From Azospirillum sp. (GTDB lineage: Bacteria; Pseudomonadota; Alphaproteobacteria; Azospirillales; Azospirillaceae): a stretch of 64,000 nt of DNA. The stretch covers positions 124,001 through 188,000 of the forward strand of contig WGNK01000020.1 of the NCBI GenBank assembly GCA_016124535.1, read 5' to 3'. A program made the translations under genes and the position numbers. Each line of letters opens with the position of its first letter. Within the stretch, counting starts at the first letter, position 1. Under the pieces are notes generated by a model. It ran no database searches, was not told the origin of the DNA, and saw nothing but the letters and a program-made list of their open reading frames with translations. Positions 42,442-50,012 of this stretch are shown here, piece after piece.

Positions 42442-42666
42442 CTACGCGGCTTCGCCCGACCGCTCAAGCCCATGGGCCTTGAGCCAGGCCGCGAGCTGGG
42501 ACTTATACGCGCACACGCCCACCCCCGGCAGGTTGACGATCGGGGCGGCATCAGGGTTGGTCTTGCGCTTCACGACGACATGACGGACGGTGCGTTCTTT
42601 CCAGCCAAGCCAATTGCCGATCGCCTTGGCACCCTGCAGCAGGTCCGCGGACGGAGCGGCGCTCAT
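42442..42666 (-). CDS. Excisionase-like HTH protein
   Basis: 74 residues from the ATG at 42666 with GAGG upstream; the start overlaps the preceding gene's stop (ATGA). The sequence AKAIGNWLGWKERTVRHVV and YKSQLAAWLKAHG has the winged-helix look of excisionases/AlpA-like proteins. It lies 12 nt before integrase 1, so a directionality factor is likely. Confidence 0.65.
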   Translation of the reverse strand: MSAAPSADLLQGAKAIGNWLGWKERTVRHVVVKRKTNPDAAPIVNLPGVGVCAYKSQLAAWLKAHGLERSGEAA

Positions 42667-43220
42667 GGCCTCATTTCCTCCAGACCCGACTCCGGGTGCA
42701 TTGCCAAGTTGTGTTCGAAGACGCCCTGGGGCAGGTCGGCGATCGCGATCCGGCCGTCGGTGGCAGGCCAGCCGCGGCAGCACGCGGTCAGGATGGCCGC
42801 GTCCGCCTGGTAGAGGGTCAGGCAGCCGTCGCACAGCACCGCGACGGCGCCGTCAGAGGGCAAGCCGCACTGAACGCAACCCCAGCCGTGGCCCGGCACC
42901 GCGGCGCGGCGGGCCAGCATGAGGATGTTGGACGGGGCGGTGCCGCTGCAAATGCAGCACGGCCCCAGGTCGGGCGCAGCGACGGCGGCTTCGCGCCATA
43001 CGTGGTAGGCGTCGAACAACTCGTCGACGAGGCGTCGGCTCTCCGATTTCAGGCCGGCAGGTTCGAACTCGGCAATCACCGTGCCGCCGGCGATGCCGAG
43101 AGCAGTCATGATCACGCTCAAGCTGCGGCCTTTGATCAGGTCGGCGATCTGCTGTGACAGCGCCACGGCCACTCCGACCTCAGCGTCGGTCAATCCCTCA
43201 TAGGCCGGTGCTTCGTCCAT
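42663..43220 (-). CDS. Cys-rich zinc-binding protein
   Basis: 185 residues from the ATG at 43220, chosen for the strong GGGAGGGGGAG ribosome site; an alternative ATG at 43424 overlaps the integrase 2 stop and would add 68 residues across three 21-bp repeats. Cys pairs appear in CCICSGTAPSN, CVQCGLPSDG, CDGCL and ACCRGW, enough for two zinc sites. The N-terminal 70 residues are helical. Function unknown. Confidence 0.6.
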   Translation of the reverse strand: MDEAPAYEGLTDAEVGVAVALSQQIADLIKGRSLSVIMTALGIAGGTVIAEFEPAGLKSESRRLVDELFDAYHVWREAAVAAPDLGPCCICSGTAPSNILMLARRAAVPGHGWGCVQCGLPSDGAVAVLCDGCLTLYQADAAILTACCRGWPATDGRIAIADLPQGVFEHNLAMHPESGLEEMRP

Positions 43221-43291
43221 CTCCCCCTCCCAACTTCGGTTCCCGCAGGCCCAAATCGGCCGAAATTCCCCGCAACTTTTGCGCGTGCATG

Positions 43292-43346
43292 AATTCTGCC
43301 GCACAACGCCAGATTTCTGCCGCACCCCCGGCGAATTCTGCCGCAC
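43292..43346. repeat. Three direct repeats with 21-bp period
   Basis: WWTTCTGCCGCAC occurs at 43292-43304, 43313-43325 and 43334-43346, each exactly 21 bp apart (two helical turns), between integrase 2 and the zinc-protein start. Candidate operator or recombinase arm sites. If the upstream start at 43424 is used, they are translated. Confidence 0.65.
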
Positions 43347-43420
43347 CCCCCAAAACCGCCCCTTGAAAAGATTGGCGTTTTCCGCCCCGGCTGGTCCCTT
43401 CTCCAGAAACCGTGCTTGGG

Positions 43421-44686
43421 TCATGGCGGACCTCCCGGATTGTCGATCGCGAGCGAAACCGCAGCGCCGCCGACCACCCGCAGCTGGCGGATCGGCTTGC
43501 CGTCCAGGGCGGCCACCGCCGGCGCCAGATAGTCGGGCAGGAGGTGGACATAGCGCCTGGTGGTGCGTTCCTTCGACTGGCCGAGGAACTGGGCGATCAT
43601 GTCCATGGAGATGCCGGCGGCGGCCATGATCGAGGCGGCGGCGTGGCGGCAGGCATGGGGCGTCACCTTGGCGGGACCGGCGGTCGCCAATCCGGCCGCT
43701 TCGGCCAGCTTGCGGAAGCCCCGGCGCACCGACTTGACGGCCCGGCCACGCCAATGCACCAGGGGCAGGGCAAGCGTGCCGGCCTGCTCAGCGGCGGCGC
43801 GAGCCTCGGCAAGCACCGGCGCCAGGCGGCCGGCGATCGGCACGATCGCCCGGCCCTTGGCGGTCTGGACCCGGCCGGGCGGATTAAGCTGGATGCGGCC
43901 GTGCGCGAAATCGATCTGGTCCCAGGTCAGCTCCAGCAGCGCGCCGGCGCGTGCCGCGGTGAAAATCGCCAGATAGGTGAACAGCCGCAGGTGCGGCAGA
44001 GCGTCGTCCGCCGCCGCCAGCAGCCGGTCGACTTCGGCCCGGGACATGGTCTCGTCACGTCCCGGTGCGGCGTTCACGGTCGGGAAGCCGGGCAGGCGGG
44101 CCAGCTTGCCCGACCGCCAGACGGCGCGGATCGCGGCGCGCAACACCATCAGCTCGCGGTTGACGGTCGCGTTCTTGACCCCCGCGCGGCCGTCGTATCC
44201 CTCCCGGCGCCGCTGCCGGTAGGCCGCGACCGACTCCTCGGTGATCTCGGCGAGGGGGCGTTCGCCCCAGAATTCGAGCAGCCGCTCGGCGGCATAGCTG
44301 ATGCTGCGGACGCTGGCCAGCCGGGCGGCGCGGCGCTCCAGGTAGCGCGCAATCGCTTCCGAGACCTTCAGCTCTTCGGGCTGCCAGACCCGCCCGGCAG
44401 CAGCTCGAGCTGCCGCCGATCTGCCTTCGACGGCCGCCGGGACGAAGGTCCCGGCCGCCGGGTCGAACCGCCCGAGCGCCCCCTCAGCTTCTGTGCGATC
44501 GCGATGGCCTGTGCTGCGCTCCTTTGTCCGACCGCTGCGGTCGGTGAAGCGGACGTACCAAACAGCTCGCCCTGGGGGCTGGACCAGGCGGGCGCCGGTG
44601 CCGGGGCGGCCCCTGGAGGCGCGTTCAAGGGGCCGGGTGGACTCGAAGGGCCGGGCGGGGCCGGTGACGTCGGGGCCGGCGAACAT
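43421..44686 (-). CDS. Tyrosine recombinase (integrase 2)
   Basis: 421 residues at most; the first ~40 are Pro/Gly/Arg-rich and overlap another frame, so the true start may be closer to the WYVRFTDRSG arm domain. Catalytic Arg in FTAARAGALLEL, HACRH with HxxR, and Tyr in TTRRYVHLLPDYL are all present, so the enzyme looks intact. It differs clearly from integrase 1, and both lie in the same leftward operon. Confidence 0.85.
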   Translation of the reverse strand: MFAGPDVTGPARPFESTRPLERASRGRPGTGARLVQPPGRAVWYVRFTDRSGRTKERSTGHRDRTEAEGALGRFDPAAGTFVPAAVEGRSAAARAAAGRVWQPEELKVSEAIARYLERRAARLASVRSISYAAERLLEFWGERPLAEITEESVAAYRQRRREGYDGRAGVKNATVNRELMVLRAAIRAVWRSGKLARLPGFPTVNAAPGRDETMSRAEVDRLLAAADDALPHLRLFTYLAIFTAARAGALLELTWDQIDFAHGRIQLNPPGRVQTAKGRAIVPIAGRLAPVLAEARAAAEQAGTLALPLVHWRGRAVKSVRRGFRKLAEAAGLATAGPAKVTPHACRHAAASIMAAAGISMDMIAQFLGQSKERTTRRYVHLLPDYLAPAVAALDGKPIRQLRVVGGAAVSLAIDNPGGPP

Positions 44687-44874
44687 GGCTCAGCCGTCCC
44701 CCCGCTCTCGATCGCGGCGAGCCAGGCCAGGACCTGGTCTTCCGAGACCCGCACACAGTCCGACATCGGGTAGCAGCGCAAGGTCCCGGCGGTGATCGCC
44801 GCCTCGAGCGCCGCCGCTGACAGGCCCAAGGCTGCCGCCGCCTCGGCGAGCGGATGGAGCTTGGGCAGGGCCAT
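44368..44874 (-). CDS. HTH protein overlapping integrase 2, excisionase-like
   Basis: 168 residues. Residues 5-55 form a MerR/excisionase-type HTH (HPLAEAAAALGLSAAALEAAITAG ... VSEDQVLAWLA). The rest is Pro/Ser/Ala-rich and low complexity. The frame overlaps the 5' part of integrase 2 by 319 nt in a different frame. Either both are translated, or the HTH protein ends earlier through a frameshift or assembly error. Confidence 0.55.
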   Translation of the reverse strand: MALPKLHPLAEAAAALGLSAAALEAAITAGTLRCYPMSDCVRVSEDQVLAWLAAIESGGTAEPCSPAPTSPAPPGPSSPPGPLNAPPGAAPAPAPAWSSPQGELFGTSASPTAAVGQRSAAQAIAIAQKLRGRSGGSTRRPGPSSRRPSKADRRQLELLPGGSGSPKS

Positions 44875-44901
44875 CGGCGGTTCCCGACGCGGCGGCGCGG
44901 C

Positions 44902-45087
44902 TCATGGCGACACCTGCTCGCCGCGGCCGCTGCCGGCGAGGAACCCGGCGAAATCGCCGCGCTGCGCCGATCCGCCGGCCATGGCGCCGAGGGAACGCCC
45001 CAGCGGGTCGCGCAGATGGATGACGCCGGGCGGGTCCAGGGTGAGACACCACCAGGGCCGGTTCGAATTCTGAGCGGCCCCGGTCAC
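44902..45087 (-). CDS. Small 61-residue hypothetical protein
   Basis: GTG start overlapping the ASCH-like gene's stop (GTGA). It contains NRPWWCLTLDPPGVIHLRDP, a Trp-rich beta-hairpin-like segment, then a Gly-rich tail. No family recognised. Coupling on both sides supports translation. Confidence 0.55.
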   Translation of the reverse strand: MTGAAQNSNRPWWCLTLDPPGVIHLRDPLGRSLGAMAGGSAQRGDFAGFLAGSGRGEQVSP

Positions 45088-45464
45088 GGGCCGACCTCGA
45101 ACGGCAGCCAGGTCAGCTGGACACCCTGGAACTCGCGGCCATGCATGGCCTGGAAGAACCGGGCGAAGTCGTCGAAGTCGGCAAAGCCGTCGTTGCGGGC
45201 GAAACCGTCGAGGTCGAGAACCGCCATCGAAACGCCGTCGGGATAGAGGTGGACCCACGGCTTCAGCCCCAGCACGATCACGACCCGCCAGGCCGCCCGG
45301 CACACCGGCTCGGCGAAACGGCGCCGGCGGTAGCGGCTGCCGGTCTCCAGCTGCATAACTTCGCCCGGCCGGGCATGACGTTTGCGCTCTGAACGGATGG
45401 TGCCATGCTTGGTCCCGGTCAGGATCGGCGTCTCGAACCGCGGCTTGAACAGATAGGCGACCAT
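45084..45464 (-). CDS. ASCH-like small protein
   Basis: 126 residues starting at the ATG that overlaps the upstream stop (TGATG). The opening FKPRFETPILTGTKHGTIR, ARPGEVMQLETGSRYR and RAAWRVVIVLGL follow the pattern of ASCH/PUA-like domains, which bind RNA or modified bases. The Lys/Arg residues of the first motif are present. Catalytic activity not shown. Confidence 0.6.
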   Translation of the reverse strand: MVAYLFKPRFETPILTGTKHGTIRSERKRHARPGEVMQLETGSRYRRRRFAEPVCRAAWRVVIVLGLKPWVHLYPDGVSMAVLDLDGFARNDGFADFDDFARFFQAMHGREFQGVQLTWLPFEVGP

Positions 45465-46798
45465 CAGGCTGCGGCCTCCCGCGCCGTCGCCGCGATATCG
45501 GCGGCCGTCCACACCGGCCCCTGTCCCTCCATGGCCAGGATGCCGGCAAGCGTCAGCGGGGTGCGGCTGCGGCGGGGACCGCGCGGCGCCCGGTTCGGGC
45601 GGTCGCAGAAATCGAGCCCCAGCTGCCGCTTGGCGCGCTTGGAGACCACGGAAGCGTCGCGCCCCAGCGCCGCGGCGAGGTCGGTGAGCGAGAGGCCCAC
45701 GCCATAGGCGATGCGGATCGCCCGATCCTCTTGCGCCGTCCAGGCCCGGCCGTAGCCGTGCTCCAGCCCGAGTGCCCAGGCGCGGTTGAAAACGGCGGCC
45801 TTGGTGCGGCCCAGCGCCTCGGCGATATCCGGACTTTTCATGCCCCCGCGGCCATAGTTGGCCTTGAGGAAGGCATCTTCCTCGTCCGTCCACACCCGAC
45901 CGCGCCAACCGTCCGGGTTGGGATGACAGCCCTGCAGACCGATCTCCCCGGCGCGCCAGGCCAGGCTGCCCCGATTGCGGCCGAGCCGAACCGCGAGTTC
46001 GCGCAGTTTGGCGCCGGCGGCATAAGCGGCGCGCAGCGCGTCGTCCTCTTCGGGAAGCCAGGCACGGCCCCAGCCGCGCTGATAGCCCGCCTTCCACAGC
46101 GCCTGTTCCACCGCCTGTTTGCTGCGCGGGGGGAAGCCCTCGGCGGCGAGCCGCCGGGCGATCTCCTTGTAGATCACGCCTTCCGCCGCCAGGGCGAGCG
46201 CCCGCGTCAGCTCATCGTCGGTCCAGCCGGGCGGGTGGCCGGGATGGCGGAACCCGAGGCTGCGGGCGCGGCCGATCACGCCGCCGGCCGGCCGGCCGAT
46301 CAGGCGGGCGAGTTCCGGAACCGCCACATCCTGCTGGTAACCGGCACGGAGCTGGGCATCCTCCCACGCGGTCCAGGACGGCGGATTGCTTTCGGTCAGG
46401 CCGAGCAGGCCGGCGCGGACATAGACCGCCGGCACCGAGCGGCCGAGCTCCAGCGCCAGCGCCGCGGCGGCGGCCGTGCCGTAGCGTTGCACCAGGACTT
46501 CGTCCTCAAGCTCGTTCCAAGGACGGGCGGAACGGCGGCGCAGGCCGAGGTCGCAGATCTTGGTCCTGACCGCGTTGGGGGTGCGCCCGAGTGCTTCGGC
46601 GATCTCCGGGATGCCCTGGTCGGCGGCGAACAGGGTGCGGAGCTGGCCCAGTTCGACAGGCGTCCAGGCATCCACCCGGAACGCCAGCTCGGGCAATGGG
46701 CCGCCGGATTCCGGCAGCAGTTCCGGTGTCTGGGGGCACGGCACCAGCTCGACGATATCGAAGGGCAGTTCCGCCGCCATAATTGTGCCCGTCGTCAT
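45464..46798 (-). CDS. Protein with seven SANT/Myb-like HTH repeats
   Basis: 444 residues from the ATG at 46798, which overlaps the HerA stop (ATGA). At least seven units of about 45-55 residues follow one pattern: a Trp, acidic residues, a helix, then GRTxxAV-type turn and recognition helix, for example WTPVELGQLRTLFAADQG with EALGRTPNAV, and WTDEEDAFLKANYGRGG with EALGRTKAAV. Such tandem three-helix repeats bind long DNA stretches. Probable phage DNA-binding regulator or organiser, co-transcribed with a HerA-like ATPase. Confidence 0.7.
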   Translation of the reverse strand: MTTGTIMAAELPFDIVELVPCPQTPELLPESGGPLPELAFRVDAWTPVELGQLRTLFAADQGIPEIAEALGRTPNAVRTKICDLGLRRRSARPWNELEDEVLVQRYGTAAAAALALELGRSVPAVYVRAGLLGLTESNPPSWTAWEDAQLRAGYQQDVAVPELARLIGRPAGGVIGRARSLGFRHPGHPPGWTDDELTRALALAAEGVIYKEIARRLAAEGFPPRSKQAVEQALWKAGYQRGWGRAWLPEEDDALRAAYAAGAKLRELAVRLGRNRGSLAWRAGEIGLQGCHPNPDGWRGRVWTDEEDAFLKANYGRGGMKSPDIAEALGRTKAAVFNRAWALGLEHGYGRAWTAQEDRAIRIAYGVGLSLTDLAAALGRDASVVSKRAKRQLGLDFCDRPNRAPRGPRRSRTPLTLAGILAMEGQGPVWTAADIAATAREAAA

Positions 46799-48012
46799 GC
46801 CAGCCCCACCACCGGGGTTTCCCGGACCTTCAGCCGCAGCCGCGCCGACAGGCGCGCGATCCGGCCGTTGCCGCGGGGCACGGTATCCACCACCCCGAGA
46901 GCGGCCAGCAGGTCGAGGGCCGCTCCAACCTGGTCGGGCGCCAGCGCCAGATGGTCGACGAGCGCGGTGCACGGGGTGGCGTTGGGCACGATCGGCGCCA
47001 GCGCCGCCACGATCCGCGCCGCCGCCGGGCCGGCCGGATCCAAGAGGAAGGCATCGAGCACGCGCGCACCGCCGCCGCGCATGGCCCCGCCATGGTCGAC
47101 GTCGCGGTGCTGGGAGAACAGGCCGACCCCCAGCAGCTCGCGCGCTTCTCCCGCCGGCAACGCCGCCGGTGCCGCCAGCGTCGGTGCTCCACCCAAATGG
47201 CGGCTGACGGTGGCGTGGATGGTGACCGGGGTCGGATAGCCGGCCCCGCCCCCGCCCGTGACGAAGGCCGAGCCCATGGCGACGAACTGTCCGGGTTTGA
47301 GGTCGCGCAGCATCGCCGCCTTGTCCTGGGGCCAGCCCAGCAGCTCGCCCGCGCGCTTGACATCGACATCGAGCATGTTGATGCCGATCAGGACGTTGTG
47401 CAGCTCAGCCAGCACCGAGGCCGAGACCTTGGCCAGCCGCTGGGTCGCCAAGACGATGCCGAGCCCGCGCTTGCGGCCGCGGGCGCACAGCTCGGTCAAG
47501 GCGGCGATCCCGAGCCGCCTGGCTTCGGCGTCTCGGGACGACGCGGCGACGTGGGGGGCGAGCAGGTGCGCCTCGTCGACCGCGACAAGGCAGGTGTTGG
47601 CCCAATCCTCGCGCCGCGCCATCACCAGGCCGGAGAAGAAGGCGGCAGCCTTGGCGATCCGGGCGTCGGGCGAGAGGTCGGTCAGGTCGAGATGCACCGA
47701 CAGCCGGTGGCGCCGCACCGCCAGCGCCATCGCGGTGAGCCCGTCGGTCGAGGTCTCGGCCGCGGCAATGGGCGTGGCGCCGATCAGCTCGGCCAGGTTC
47801 TCGAACTCGCCCTCGGGATCCACGATCACGGTGGTGAGGTGGCCATGTGCCTGCTCGACCAGGCGCCGCAAGGCCCAGCTCTTGCCCGCCCCGCTTGAGC
47901 CCTGGATCAGGCAGCGCCCGGCCATCAGGCGCGCGAGATCGACCGCGAACTCCTGCCGCTGGTCGGTCAGTCCCAACGCCAGCCGGGGCGGCGAGGTCAG
48001 GGACCCATCCAT
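46795..48012 (-). CDS. HerA/FtsK-type ATPase
   Basis: 405 residues from the ATG at 48012 with GGGAGGA upstream and TGATG coupling to the small membrane protein. Walker A GSSGAGKS is at 38-45; Walker B CLVAVDEAHLL puts Asp146-Glu147 in place; a later GIVLATQRLAKVS resembles sensor region Q-x-R. These fit HerA-type hexameric DNA translocases (DUF87). The C-terminal 120 residues look like a winged-helix domain. Role in this phage unknown; possibilities include DNA processing or defence. Confidence 0.75.
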   Translation of the reverse strand: MDGSLTSPPRLALGLTDQRQEFAVDLARLMAGRCLIQGSSGAGKSWALRRLVEQAHGHLTTVIVDPEGEFENLAELIGATPIAAAETSTDGLTAMALAVRRHRLSVHLDLTDLSPDARIAKAAAFFSGLVMARREDWANTCLVAVDEAHLLAPHVAASSRDAEARRLGIAALTELCARGRKRGLGIVLATQRLAKVSASVLAELHNVLIGINMLDVDVKRAGELLGWPQDKAAMLRDLKPGQFVAMGSAFVTGGGGAGYPTPVTIHATVSRHLGGAPTLAAPAALPAGEARELLGVGLFSQHRDVDHGGAMRGGGARVLDAFLLDPAGPAAARIVAALAPIVPNATPCTALVDHLALAPDQVGAALDLLAALGVVDTVPRGNGRIARLSARLRLKVRETPVVGLA

Positions 48013-48143
48013 CACAGTCCTCCCGCAATCAGGCTGGCGACGAACAACCCGGCCACCAGGATCAGGGTGCAGACGACGAGGCCCGCGACCAGCAGGCCAG
48101 GCCCGATCGGGGCCGGAAGGCGCACCGGGTCAGGCCGGGGCAT
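48012..48143 (-). CDS. 43-residue membrane protein
   Basis: ATG at 48143 with GGAGG 5 nt upstream, inside the end of the Bro-N gene (14-nt overlap); TGA overlaps the HerA ATG. Residues about 14-40 are one hydrophobic helix (LLVAGLVVCTLILVAGLFVA) after a Pro-rich start. Missed by length filters, but coupling on both sides argues it is real. It might anchor or regulate the ATPase. Confidence 0.6.
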   Translation of the reverse strand: MPRPDPVRLPAPIGPGLLVAGLVVCTLILVAGLFVASLIAGGL

Positions 48144-48990
48144 GGTCGCCTCCGTGAGTACGCTGCCGGCGCGGGGGCGGCAGGGCGCGGCCGGCCGGGT
48201 GCGCCGCCTGCCAACGGGTGCGCCAGATGCGCATCTCGGCCTGGCGCTCTTCCCAGCGAGGCAGGTAGTCCAAAATCTGGCTGCGGTACTGATCCGGTAC
48301 CGTGACCTGCCAGGCGTCGGCCAAGCGGAGGAACAGCGGGCCGGCGGCGCCCAGCACCGCCATCACCGTGATGTCGAAGTCAAGATCGAAGAAGGCCTCG
48401 ACCGCGGTAACGACTTCGGCGGAACCGAGCGCGCCGCCGGGAGCGCCGGCGCATAGAATCCGGTCGACCGGCCGCCCCTCGCGCACCGCAGCCAGTGCCG
48501 CCGCGGTCAGCCGCTGGCGAACCCAGGCCTCGTGTTCGGCGCCGGCGGTCCGCGCCAGCGCGTCGATCGCCGCCAGGTGTTCGGAGGTCACCGCTGGGGC
48601 TGCAGCCGGCGGCGGGAGCGCGCGGGTCGTGGTCACCTGGTCGAGCACGTCGAGCGTCCAGCGCCGGAAACTTTTGGCCTTGGCGGTCTTGGCGAACATC
48701 GAGATCAGGTGGGCGCCGCGTGGCGAGAAGATGCGAACATCTCGGCCACGAGTGACACCGTCGGGATCTCGGACCGTCAAATTGACGGTCTGGGACATCC
48801 CGTCAGAAAACTCGTCAGCGTTGCGGTCATAGAGGCGACTGACTGCGTCTTCGCGGGTGTATTCCAACGCGCGCGCCAAATCGGCGGCGGTCACCCAGGG
48901 GCGGCCGTCGCGGTCGATGATGGCGATTTCGGTGTCTTCGAATTTGAGACTCTCGGGCAGACTCCGCCCGTCGTCGCCCATGTCAGCCAT
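48130..48990 (-). CDS. Bro-N domain antirepressor-like protein
   Basis: 286 residues from the ATG at 48990 with AGGAG 8 nt upstream. Residues about 15-115 match the Bro-N domain: IAIIDRDGRPWVTAADLARALEY ... SRLYDRNADEF ... RIFSPRGAHLISMFAKTAKAKSFRRW. Bro-N proteins act as phage antirepressors or DNA-binding regulators. The C-terminal part is Ala-rich. First gene of the leftward operon 48990-41248. Confidence 0.75.
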   Translation of the reverse strand: MADMGDDGRSLPESLKFEDTEIAIIDRDGRPWVTAADLARALEYTREDAVSRLYDRNADEFSDGMSQTVNLTVRDPDGVTRGRDVRIFSPRGAHLISMFAKTAKAKSFRRWTLDVLDQVTTTRALPPPAAAPAVTSEHLAAIDALARTAGAEHEAWVRQRLTAAALAAVREGRPVDRILCAGAPGGALGSAEVVTAVEAFFDLDFDITVMAVLGAAGPLFLRLADAWQVTVPDQYRSQILDYLPRWEERQAEMRIWRTRWQAAHPAGRALPPPRRQRTHGGDHAPA

Positions 48991-48996
48991 GGCGAG

Positions 48997-49200
48997 GCTC
49001 CTACGCACGGGTTGTCGTAGGACGCCAGCCACGGGGACTAGTCGTCGCTGGCGCCCAGGGCTAGTCACGCGGCGTAGGACGCGCCGAACGCCCTTTAGGC
49101 TTGCGCCCTGGACATGCGACGTTCGACCCTGGACAAAGCGGGAGGCCGGTTTTCGGACGGCACCGCCTACGCTCACGTGACAAACGGGGTGACTAGCCCT
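48997..49200. promoter_or_regulatory. Divergent control region rich in inverted and direct repeats
   Basis: Between the Bro-N start and the gene at 49276: AGGGCTAGTCAC (49057-49068) and its exact complement GTGACTAGCCCT (49189-49200); the palindrome GACTAGTC (49036-49043); and GTAGGACGC twice (49017-49025, 49074-49082). No clear -35/-10 pair was fixed. Candidate operators for the leftward operon. Confidence 0.45.
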
Positions 49201-49275
49201 GCCTGCCCATGACGCAATGGTGCGCCGATGGACTCCGGCCGTCAAGCCGCTTATCTTTAGAGCCGGAGGTCGCCG

Positions 49276-49590
49276 ATGCCCGCAGTTGCGTTCGATACCT
49301 TGAAGCTGGCCGATCGCCTGCAGGCCGGCGGCTTCACGCCCGAGCAGGCGCGAACGGCGGCGGCGGCGTTCGCCGACGCGATGTCGGCCTCGGACCTCGC
49401 AACCAAGGCGGATCTGCGCGAGCTTGAGCTTCGGCTGGAAGCGAAGCTGTCCGGCAGCGAGTCCCGCTTGGAGACCAAGATCGAAGCGTCGAAAGCCGAC
49501 CTCCTGAAATGGATGTTCGGCGCGATCGTGGTCAACGCCGCGGTGGTGCTGGGCGGCATGGTCGGCTTGGCGAAGCTGCTGGGGCATTGA
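49276..49590 (+). CDS. DUF1640-like coiled-coil membrane protein, copy 1
   Basis: 104 residues with GGAGG before the ATG. Start MPAVAFDTLKLADRLQAGGFT, a coiled coil (ADLRELELRLEAKLS), and one C-terminal membrane helix (WMFGAIVVNAAVVLGGMVGLAKLL). A close relative lies reversed at 56667-56966. The family is of unknown function, sometimes called CCDC90-like. Confidence 0.75.
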   Translation: MPAVAFDTLKLADRLQAGGFTPEQARTAAAAFADAMSASDLATKADLRELELRLEAKLSGSESRLETKIEASKADLLKWMFGAIVVNAAVVLGGMVGLAKLLGH

Positions 49591-49606
49591 CCGGCTCGCC
49601 ATCGCT

Positions 49607-49900
49607 TCAGCCCTCCTGCTCGTTTGCGCTGTCGGCCGCGGTCAGGCGGTCGACTTCCTCGGCCAGCGCGAACAGGGCATCGGCGAGCGAAAAGCCGGCA
49701 TAGACCGGCCGCGGCGGGTGGCCGGCGGTCCAGATTTCGACCCGGCCGGCGCCCCTGATCTCCAGCCGGTAGCCCGGAAGGACCCGCTGGTTGGCCCAGA
49801 CGACGGCGCTCTGGGGATCGAGATAGAGGAACGCCTCCTCGACCGGGGAGGCCGGTGGTTCGGTCGGCGGCAGATCGGTGAAGCCGAAGGGGTCCGCCAT
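49607..49900 (-). CDS. Hypothetical 97-residue protein
   Basis: MADPFGFTDLPPTEPPASP then beta-rich VVWANQRVLPGYRLEIRGAGRVEIW and a helical acidic tail. No family recognised. It converges on the coiled-coil membrane gene with only 16 nt between stops and follows a tiny gene in the same operon. Confidence 0.55.
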   Translation of the reverse strand: MADPFGFTDLPPTEPPASPVEEAFLYLDPQSAVVWANQRVLPGYRLEIRGAGRVEIWTAGHPPRPVYAGFSLADALFALAEEVDRLTAADSANEQEG

Positions 49901-49901
49901 G

Positions 49902-50012
49902 TCAGATGCCCTGCCAGAGGGCGATGCGCCGGGCGTGGTCGATGATCTCCGTTACCGAGACGGAGAGCACCCGGCGGCGGATCCGCACGCGGATGCGGCG
50001 CAGCAGGATCAT
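49902..50012 (-). CDS. Tiny Arg-rich protein of 36 residues
   Basis: ATG at 50012 overlaps the preceding gene's stop (ATGA); TGA at 49902 ends just before the next ATG. Sequence starts MILLRRIRVRIRRRV, strongly basic, then a helix. Real translation is supported only by coupling. Confidence 0.4.
   Translation of the reverse strand: MILLRRIRVRIRRRVLSVSVTEIIDHARRIALWQGI

Noticed and set aside
43292..43346. CRISPR-like direct repeats
   Set aside because: Only three 13-bp units with 8-bp gaps; this is a protein-binding array.
45549..46097. N-terminal extension of the ASCH-like gene on the reverse strand
   Set aside because: The extension overlaps the multi-SANT gene in another frame and is Arg/Gly-rich; the TGATG overlap at 45464 gives a better start.
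49209..49427. Forward 72-residue frame before and within the coiled-coil membrane gene
   Set aside because: No ribosome site, and it overlaps the well-supported gene at 49276 in a different frame.
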